The translations under genes and the position numbers were made by a program. Below, in pieces: positions 1-6,170 of a stretch of DNA of 30,226 nt (position 1 is its first letter; each line of letters starts with the position of its first letter). The DNA lies in assembly GCA_035762175.1 (NCBI GenBank), contig DASTPP010000232.1:1-30226 (forward strand), in the 5' to 3' direction. The notes beneath the pieces are model-generated. The model saw only the letters and a list, made by a program, of their open reading frames with translations. It did no database searches and was not told the origin of the DNA. The stretch is from DASTPP01 sp035762175 (GTDB lineage Bacteria; Myxococcota_A; Polyangia; Polyangiales; Polyangiaceae).

Positions 1-1
1 G

Positions 2-1291
2 CCCGTCGCCGCCGGCGGCGCCCCGGCGCCCTACGCCCAGGCCGCGCTGCCGCCGGGCGCCGCCGCGCACGCCCAGGCGCCCCTCGCGGCCGCGCCCGTC
101 GTGCCTTCCGGGGTCGCCGCGCCGAACGGGCCTCCGGCGCCCGGCGGCGCTTGGCCCGGGGCGGGCCCGGCGCAGGCCGCGCACGCGCCGGCGGCCGGTC
201 AAGGCGCGCCGGGGGCCGCGTGGCCCGCGCCGCCGGGCGCTCAGGCCCCGCCGCGGGCCCAAGAGCAAGCCCAGGGGGCCCCGCCCGGGCCGATGATGGG
301 CGCGCCCTCGGCGTCGCCCTTGTCGCCGCAAACCGCGCCGATCGTGCCGCCAGCGGCCCCGCACGCGCCGCACCCCGCGCCGCCCGCGCCCCAGTACGCG
401 CCGCCCGTGCCCCCCTACGGCTCGCCCTCGCCCCTCGGCTACAGCGCGCCCCAGCCCGTCCTCAGCGCGTCGGCCCCGCAGCCCCTTCCGCCCGTCGCCT
501 CGGCGCCCGCGCCGCCGCCCGTCGCGCCCGTCTACGCCGCGCCGCCGCCGGTCGCGTCGGGGCCTGCCGTGCCGCCCCTCGCGCCGGTACCCGCCCCGGC
601 GCCCGCGGCGCAGGCGTACGGGCACCCGCATGCGCCGCCCGGGGCGCACGCGCCCCCGCCGCACGCCGCGCACGCCGCGGTGCCGCCGCCCGTCGTGCAC
701 GCGCCTACGCCGCCGGTCGCGCACGCCGCGCCCCTCGCGCACCCGCCCGGGCCGCAGGGGCCGACCGGGGCGCCGACGGGCCCGGCCTTCCCGGGGCCCG
801 TGATGCACGACCCCTTCGCGCAGCGCGACCCCTTCGTGCAGCGCGACCCCTTCGCCGCCCCGCCCGCGGCTGCGCCGCCCGCGGCCGCGCCGCCCCCGGT
901 CTCGGCGGCGCGCCCGGCGCCCGCGCCCGGGCCCCCGCCCGGGGCCGACGACGCGCCCACGTTCGAGGCGCCGCTCGGCACCAACAGCGCGAGCAACTTC
1001 TTCAAGGGCCTGTCGGGCAACGACGTGGTCGAGCACGGCGGGCTCTTCGTCGCCACGTACAACAAGCGGCCCGACGTCGGCGCGACGGTGAAGCTGCGGG
1101 TGACGATGCCGGGGGGCTACGAGTTCGACGCGCTCGGCGTCGTCGTCTGGACGCGCGAGCAGCGCGGCACCGACGTGCCCGACGCCATGCCCGGCTTCGG
1201 GGTGCGCTTCAAGCACATCACGCCCGAGGCGCGGCAGCTCGTGTACCGCTACGTCCGCAACCGCGAGCCGCTCTTTCACGACGACGCGTGA
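2..1291 (+). CDS. PilZ-like domain protein with long Pro/Ala-rich N-terminus (5' partial)
   Basis: The reading frame is open to the left edge, so the true start lies outside the window; the first in-frame start-type codon is a GTG at 101. About 290 residues are Ala/Pro/Gly-rich and probably disordered, including a short DPFAQR/DPFVQR repeat near nucleotides 810-855. The last ~100 residues form a folded domain (GGLFVATYNKRPDVGATVKL, then GVVVWTRE and PGFGVRFKHI). It matches the PilZ-like family expanded in myxobacteria (the TIGR02266 type). The canonical c-di-GMP signature (RxxxR plus D/NxSxxG) is not clear: the second motif reads VEHGG, so ligand binding is doubtful. The stop overlaps the GTG start of the next gene (GTGA), which suggests translational coupling. 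Probable cytoplasmic signalling or adaptor protein; the partner is unknown. Confidence 0.8.
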   Translation, partial: PVAAGGAPAPYAQAALPPGAAAHAQAPLAAAPVVPSGVAAPNGPPAPGGAWPGAGPAQAAHAPAAGQGAPGAAWPAPPGAQAPPRAQEQAQGAPPGPMMGAPSASPLSPQTAPIVPPAAPHAPHPAPPAPQYAPPVPPYGSPSPLGYSAPQPVLSASAPQPLPPVASAPAPPPVAPVYAAPPPVASGPAVPPLAPVPAPAPAAQAYGHPHAPPGAHAPPPHAAHAAVPPPVVHAPTPPVAHAAPLAHPPGPQGPTGAPTGPAFPGPVMHDPFAQRDPFVQRDPFAAPPAAAPPAAAPPPVSAARPAPAPGPPPGADDAPTFEAPLGTNSASNFFKGLSGNDVVEHGGLFVATYNKRPDVGATVKLRVTMPGGYEFDALGVVVWTREQRGTDVPDAMPGFGVRFKHITPEARQLVYRYVRNREPLFHDDA

Positions 1292-4200
1292 GCCCGGCCC
1301 CCTCGTCCGGCGCGCACCCCCGCGCGGGCCGCCGCCCCGGAGGCCCGCGCGCGCGCGCCGCGGGGCCGGGCGGCGGGGCCGGGCGGCGTCCGGGCGGCGC
1401 GCGCCGCGCCCTCGCGCGCCTCTGCGCCCTCGCCCTCGCGCTCTTCGCGCTCGCGCTGCCGGGGCGGCCGGCGCGCGCCGCGGGCGACCCCTACCTCGAG
1501 TTCTGGACGATCGAGACGCCGCACTTCCGCGTCCATTACGCGAAGAACCTCGAGCGCGTCGCCGAGCGCATCGCCGACCTCTGCGAGGACGTGCACGGGC
1601 GGCTGGTGCCGGTGCTCGGCTACGAGCCGAGCACGATCACGCACGTGGTCGTCACCGACAACTCCGAGAACGCCAACGGCTCGGCGTCGGCGCTGCCCTA
1701 CAACCTCGTGCGCCTCTTCGTGACGGCCCCCGAAGACACCTCGCCGCTCGCCGACTACGAAGACTGGATGCTCGAGCTCATCACGCACGAGTACACGCAC
1801 ATTCTCCACATCGACAACGTCAGCGGCCTGCCCTCGATCTTGAACGCCGTGCTCGGCAAGTCGTTCGCGCCGAACCAGTACCAGCCCCGCTGGGTCATCG
1901 AGGGGCTCGCCGTGCTCGAAGAGTCGCTGCGCACGGCGGGCGGCCGCAACCGCTCGTCGATCTTCGACATGTACCTGCGCGCCGACGTGCTCGAGGGCCG
2001 CCTCGCGCCGCTCGACCAGATGAGCAACGGCCCGCGCCGCTGGCCGGGCGGCAACATCTGGTACCTGTACGGCTCGCGCTTCCTCACGTGGATCGGCGAC
2101 GTCTACGGCGAGCACGTGATGCGCGAGATCGCCGCCGACTACGGCGGGCGCATCATCCCCTACGGCATCAACCGCAGCGTGCGGCGCGCGACCGGGCGCA
2201 CCTACGAAGAGCTCTACGTCGGCTGGAAGGCGCACCTCGAGCGGCTCTACGGCGAGCAGGTCGCGCGCGCGCGGGCGGCGCCCGGCGGCCTGCGCGAGGG
2301 CGCGCGCCTGACGCACACCGGCCGCTACGCCGCCCGCCCCCGCTGGGCGCCGCCCGCCTGGCGGCGCTCGCCCTCGGTGCCCGAGGTGCTCTACTACCTC
2401 GACGACGCGCACCACCGGCCGGGCTACTACCGCGTGCAGGTGCCCTCGCTCGCGCGCGCGCTCGAGGACGACCGCGAGCTCGTCGCGCGATCGTTCCTCG
2501 ACCGGGGCAGCGCGAGCTTCGACCGCGAGGGCAACCTCTACTTCTCGAACGCCGAGCCCCACAAGCGCGTCTACGCCTTCGCCGACCTCGTGCGCGTGCG
2601 CCCGGGCGCGAGCGCCGAGACGGGCGACGAGCCCGGGCCCGGGCGCGAGCGGCTGACCCAGGGCCTGCGCGCGACCGACCCCGACGTGCGCGCCGACGGC
2701 CGGCAGCTCGTCTACACGGTCAACCGCCGCGGCACCCAGTACCTGTCGGTCGCCGACGTGCTGCCCGACGGCTCGCTCGGCCCCTCGCGCGTGCTGGTGC
2801 CCTCGGTCGAGTTCCAGCTCGCCCAGTACCCGCGCTACTCGCCCGACGGGCGTTACGTCGCCTACAGCGCCTGGTCGCCGGGCGGCTTCCGCGACGTGCG
2901 CCTGGTCGAGGTCGCCTCGGGCCGCGTCGTCGAGCTGACGCACGACCGCGCGCTCGACATCCAGCCGAGCTGGTCGCCCGACGGCAAGACGGTCTACTTC
3001 GCCTCCGACCGCACGGGCATCTTCAACGTCTACGCCTACGACCTCGCCTCGGGCGCGCTCTGGCAGGTCACCAACGTGCGCACCGGCGCCCTGATGCCCG
3101 AGGCCTCGCCCGACGGCGCCTCGCTCGTCTACGTCGGCTACAGCGCCGACGGCTTCGACCTCCACGGCCTCGCCGTCGACCGCGCCGCCTGGGCGCCCGC
3201 GGCCCCCTACGTCGACGACCGCCCGCCGCCGACGCCGCCCCCGCCGCCCCGGGCCTGGCCGCGCCGCCCCTACCGCGCCTACGAGACGCTCTGGCCGCGC
3301 AACTACGAGGTCGACCTCGGCCCCGGCGCCTTCGGCCAGACCCTCACCCTCATCGCCAACGGCCGCGACGCGATCGGGCTGCACGGCGTCTCGGTCAGCG
3401 CCAGCCTGCCGCTCGAGCGCGCCAACCCCCAGGCCGCGCTCACCTACAGCTACGGCCGGCTGCCGGTCGACTTCTCGTCGAGCGTCTTCCGCAGCGCGGT
3501 GCCGACGCGCGACTTCCGCATCAGCGACCGGCAGCCGCTGCTCGCCGAGGAGACCATCAGCTGGACGAACGCCCTCGGCTACGCGCTGCCCCGCGCCTTC
3601 GACCGCTTCGACTTCAGCTTCGCCTACACCGTCTCGCGCGTCGAGGGCGCGCGCCCGGTCGGCGCCGCGCTCGACCCGCAGACCCAGGTGACCATCGACT
3701 CGCCCGTGCGCGGGCAGGTGGGCCTCGCCGGCGTCTCCTTCTCGTACTCGAACCTCGAGTACTACCTCTACTCGGTCGGCCCCGCGCGCGGCTTCAGCCT
3801 CTACGCGCGCGCGAGCTACGGCGGGCAAGAGACCGCGTCCGACTACAAGCTCTACTCGTTCGCCTACTCGCTCTCGCGCTACCTTCGCACCCCCTGGCAC
3901 CAGGACCACACCCTCGGCCTCTCGCTGCAGGGCGCCATCTCGGGCGGCAATTACCCGCGCCGCGAGTTCTACTACGTCGGCGGCTACGTCGACCTGCCCC
4001 TGCTCGACGTGCTGCGCAACAGCGTCTTTCAGGGCGGCTTCGTGCTCCGCGGCTACCCGCCCTTCTCCTACGGCGGCCGCCAGTACTACCTCGCCAACGC
4101 CGAGTACCGCGCCCCCCTGTGGATCGCCGAGCGCGGCCTCTCGACCCTGCCCTTCTACCTGAGCCGCGTCTCGGGCGCGGCCTTCGTCGACTACGGCGGC

Positions 4201-4389
4201 GCCTTCAACGATCTCGACACCGCGCAGTGGTCGAAGCTCTTTCACTACAGCGTCGGGGCCGAGCTGCTCGTCGACACCATCGCCGGCTACTTCATCGGCA
4301 CGACCTCGCGCTTCGGCTACGCCCGCGGCTTCAGCCCCGAGGCGTACAAGGGCGGGCAGTTTTACTTCATCCTCTCGTCGCAGTTCTGA
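1288..4389 (+). CDS. Metallopeptidase-like / TolB-type propeller / outer-membrane barrel protein
   Basis: I place the start at GTG 1288, which overlaps the preceding stop and gives a 1033-residue protein. An Arg-rich n-region and a Leu/Ala hydrophobic stretch ending ARAAG form a signal peptide at about residues 38-60. Residues ~65-320 resemble a gluzincin (peptidase MA-like) domain: HEYTH at 167-171, followed by WVIEG with Glu205 as the likely third zinc ligand. Next come TolB/WD40-like blades, each with a SPDG motif (YSPDGRYVAYS, WSPDGKTVYFAS, ASPDGASLVYVG). The C-terminal ~350 residues are rich in alternating aromatic strands and end in FYFILSSQF; a terminal Phe is typical of BamA-assembled outer-membrane barrels. 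Substrate unknown. Family knowledge supports an envelope surface protein; proteolytic activity is inferred from the intact zinc motif. The frame stays open upstream to 151, but that part is antiphase to the PilZ gene and is not coding. Confidence 0.85.
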   Translation: MSPAPSSGAHPRAGRRPGGPRARAAGPGGGAGRRPGGARRALARLCALALALFALALPGRPARAAGDPYLEFWTIETPHFRVHYAKNLERVAERIADLCEDVHGRLVPVLGYEPSTITHVVVTDNSENANGSASALPYNLVRLFVTAPEDTSPLADYEDWMLELITHEYTHILHIDNVSGLPSILNAVLGKSFAPNQYQPRWVIEGLAVLEESLRTAGGRNRSSIFDMYLRADVLEGRLAPLDQMSNGPRRWPGGNIWYLYGSRFLTWIGDVYGEHVMREIAADYGGRIIPYGINRSVRRATGRTYEELYVGWKAHLERLYGEQVARARAAPGGLREGARLTHTGRYAARPRWAPPAWRRSPSVPEVLYYLDDAHHRPGYYRVQVPSLARALEDDRELVARSFLDRGSASFDREGNLYFSNAEPHKRVYAFADLVRVRPGASAETGDEPGPGRERLTQGLRATDPDVRADGRQLVYTVNRRGTQYLSVADVLPDGSLGPSRVLVPSVEFQLAQYPRYSPDGRYVAYSAWSPGGFRDVRLVEVASGRVVELTHDRALDIQPSWSPDGKTVYFASDRTGIFNVYAYDLASGALWQVTNVRTGALMPEASPDGASLVYVGYSADGFDLHGLAVDRAAWAPAAPYVDDRPPPTPPPPPRAWPRRPYRAYETLWPRNYEVDLGPGAFGQTLTLIANGRDAIGLHGVSVSASLPLERANPQAALTYSYGRLPVDFSSSVFRSAVPTRDFRISDRQPLLAEETISWTNALGYALPRAFDRFDFSFAYTVSRVEGARPVGAALDPQTQVTIDSPVRGQVGLAGVSFSYSNLEYYLYSVGPARGFSLYARASYGGQETASDYKLYSFAYSLSRYLRTPWHQDHTLGLSLQGAISGGNYPRREFYYVGGYVDLPLLDVLRNSVFQGGFVLRGYPPFSYGGRQYYLANAEYRAPLWIAERGLSTLPFYLSRVSGAAFVDYGGAFNDLDTAQWSKLFHYSVGAELLVDTIAGYFIGTTSRFGYARGFSPEAYKGGQFYFILSSQF

Positions 4390-4560
4390 GCGCCGGCCCG
4401 CGCCCCCGCGCCCCGCGGGGCCGCCCGAGGGCGAGCCCCGCCGCCGGCGCCGCGGCGGCGAGCTCGGGGCGCCGCGGCGCCGGCCCGGGCGGGCCCGCGG
4501 CGGCGAGCTCGGGGCGCCACGGCGCCGGCCCGGACGGGCCCGCGGCGCCGCCCCCGCGCC
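4390..4560. repeat. Two 45-bp tandem copies between convergent genes, with a 14-bp palindrome
   Basis: The 171-bp space between two convergent stop codons holds two adjacent 45-bp units, 4452-4496 and 4497-4541, differing at two positions. The first contains the perfect palindrome GGCGCCGCGGCGCC (4468-4481); in the second the centre is changed but both arms remain. Such GC-rich dyads could end transcription from both sides, but there is no T-tract, so a terminator role is only inferred. Confidence 0.7.
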
Positions 4561-5670
4561 TCAGCCCCCGCGGCGCTTCTTCGCCCGCGCCGCGAGCGCG
4601 AGCGCCGCGCCGAGCAGCCAGAGCGCCCCGCCGCCCGAGCCCCCGGGCGCGCGCACCGCGCAGCCGTCGCCGGAGCTCGCGTTGTCGTCGCCCGACGAGG
4701 CGTTGCCCTTGTCGCCCGTCGGCCGCCCGGTGCCGCCGCCGCCGGTGCCGTCGTCGGTGCCGCCGCCGCTCGGGCGCGCCGTCACCCACGAGGCCGGATC
4801 GTAGCCGCCCAGGTCGGCCGCGCGCTCGGCGACCTCGCGGATCCAGTCGCGCCAGCCCGCGACCGCGCCGTAGACCGGCGTCGCGCACACCTCTCTGTTC
4901 TGCCCTTCGAACACGCTGCGCGAGGCGACGCCGATGACGCGGCCGTTCGCGTCGATCGCGGGGCCGCCCGAGTCGCCCTCGCACACGCCCGCCTGCCCCT
5001 CCCACTCGCTGCCGCTCGAGAGCGCGCAGCTGCCGCCGCCCTCGACGCACGAGGCCTTCAGGCCCGTGCGCTCGCGCCGCTCGCCCGCCCCGATCGCGTC
5101 TTCGCGGCCGCTCGTCGCCCCGTAGCCGACCGCGCGGTACGTCTCGCCGGCCTTGACCGGCTCGTCGAGCCGCGGCTCGAGCGGCGTCGCCACGCTCGCG
5201 GGCACGTTGTCGCGCAAGATGACGAGCGCGACGTCGAAGCCGCACACGTCGTTGCCCTCGTCGGGCACGAGGATCTCGCGCACCGGCCGGTACGCGCGGA
5301 TCTCGTTCGGCATCTCGTCTTCCGTCGTCACGAAGACGTCGCTGGCCGAGAACGGGTCGTCGAAGGGCGCCTGGCCGCAGCTGACCTGGTTGTTGGCCAC
5401 GATCGCGATGCAGTGGCGCGCCGTCAGCACCAGGTTCGGCGCGATGAGCGAGCCGGTGCAGAGCAGCGTGCGCACCGACGTCTCGTCGCGCTCGACGATG
5501 CCCTGCAGCCCCACGACGCTCGGCTGGCCCGCGGCGAGGCGGCCGTCTTGGATCGGCGCCCCGATCGACGAGATGCGGGCGCGGCCCCCGTCGTCGGGCG
5601 CCGCACAGGCGGACGCGACCAGGGCCAACGAGAGGGGGGCGAACAGCGGGGCGAGGTAGGGTCGTGACAT
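4561..5670 (-). CDS. Trypsin-like serine protease, lipobox plus MYXO-CTERM tail
   Basis: I use ATG 5670 (369 residues) because a lipoprotein-like signal follows at once: hydrophobic LAPLSLALVASAC with Cys as the likely lipidated residue. An in-frame ATG 90 bp upstream would bury this signal. The chymotrypsin-family (S1) triad is intact: His86 in LTARHC, Asp146 in FDVALV, Ser234 in GDSGGP. After the protease domain comes a Gly/Asp/Ser-rich linker. The end is a MYXO-CTERM-like signal: Gly-Cys, a short spacer, a hydrophobic helix (LWLLGAALALAA) and a basic RAKKRRGG tail. In Myxococcota such tails direct proteins to the surface after processing by a myxosortase. It resembles the protease at 17296-18342 around the active site and in the ETYRAVG and RRERTGL stretches, so the two are paralogues. 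Probably an exported protease; substrate unknown. Confidence 0.9.
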   Translation of the reverse strand: MSRPYLAPLFAPLSLALVASACAAPDDGGRARISSIGAPIQDGRLAAGQPSVVGLQGIVERDETSVRTLLCTGSLIAPNLVLTARHCIAIVANNQVSCGQAPFDDPFSASDVFVTTEDEMPNEIRAYRPVREILVPDEGNDVCGFDVALVILRDNVPASVATPLEPRLDEPVKAGETYRAVGYGATSGREDAIGAGERRERTGLKASCVEGGGSCALSSGSEWEGQAGVCEGDSGGPAIDANGRVIGVASRSVFEGQNREVCATPVYGAVAGWRDWIREVAERAADLGGYDPASWVTARPSGGGTDDGTGGGGTGRPTGDKGNASSGDDNASSGDGCAVRAPGGSGGGALWLLGAALALAARAKKRRGG

Positions 5671-5736
5671 TCGCTCTAGGTAGGTAGGGTCGCAGCGCGC
5701 GCAGCCTGCGAAGTCGAAGGGGGCATCGTGCCTTAC

Positions 5737-5755
5737 AACGACGCAGAACGTCGTT
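5737..5755. promoter_or_regulatory. Inverted repeat upstream of the serine protease (possible operator)
   Basis: AACGACG (5737-5743) and CGTCGTT (5749-5755) are perfect reverse complements separated by 5 nt. The dyad lies 67 bp upstream of the chosen protease start, where a repressor or activator site could sit. No regulator is identified; function is inferred from position and symmetry only. Confidence 0.35.
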
Positions 5756-5809
5756 CTCATAAGGAATAACAGCCCGACCGCCGACCGACCACGGCAATCG
5801 TGCCTTTTC

Positions 5810-5828
5810 TCGCCCCTCGCAGGGGCGA
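5810..5828. other. Stem-loop with 7-bp perfect stem
   Basis: TCGCCCC, a 5-nt loop and GGGGCGA, with TTTTC before and AAAAA after. Read from either strand the T-run precedes the stem and the A-run follows it. This is the reverse of an intrinsic terminator, so a symmetrical protein site or leader structure is more likely than a terminator. Confidence 0.35.
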
Positions 5829-6122
5829 AAAATCGTGCAGAACGGGCGGAAAAATAACCATGCCACCGCGGGCCCGGCGCCGGCTTCGCCGTGCACCCGC
5901 CGCGTCATGCGCCGTGCCATGCCCCGATGGTGTGCCGAACGGACGCCTCCGCTGGCAGCGAAGGGCCACGCGCCCGAACCATCGAGGGCCCGCGCGTCGC
6001 GTCGTGAGCGTATTGCGCCGGGCGTCAAGCCCAGGCCCGTTCGGCTCGTTCGGCTTCGCCGCCCCCGCTCGCAGCTCTCTTCTCACGAGGCCGGTACGAG
6101 CCGCTGTCGCCGAACGTTCCGT

Positions 6123-6138
6123 CGGAGCGCTCGCTCCG
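6123..6138 (-). terminator. Hairpin just 3' of the M23 peptidase gene
   Basis: CGGAGCG and CGCTCCG form a perfect 7-bp stem around a 2-nt loop, 33 bp past the M23 stop codon on the minus strand. No T-tract is visible. It may end transcription or protect the 3' end; weak evidence. Confidence 0.35.
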
Positions 6139-6170
6139 CTGGCCGGGCCGGTCGCCCTCGCGCCCCCCTC

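Larger units (their letters stand above)
5671..6170. other. 500-bp gene-free region upstream of the protease
   Basis: No convincing gene. It is locally less GC-rich around 5730-5860 and holds the likely control region of the minus-strand protease. That region contains an inverted repeat at 5737-5755, three copies of ATCGTGC (near 5726, 5798 and 5832), and a 7-bp stem with a 5-nt loop at 5810-5828 flanked by a T-run on one side and an A-run on the other. From 5860 to 6120 I see only GC-rich sequence without recognisable content. A hairpin at 6123-6138 lies just past the end of the M23 gene. Confidence 0.6.

Noticed and set aside
1276..4245. Minus-strand open frame of almost 990 codons
   Set aside because: Antisense to the peptidase/propeller/barrel gene; composition is Val/Ala/Arg-rich without motifs.
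5810..5828. Stem-loop considered as an intrinsic terminator
   Set aside because: The T-run precedes and the A-run follows the stem on both strands, the wrong order for termination in either direction.
4367..6028. Minus-strand 553-codon frame overlapping the first protease
   Set aside because: It is out of frame with the protease, which has an intact catalytic triad and signals; the longer frame has no motif.
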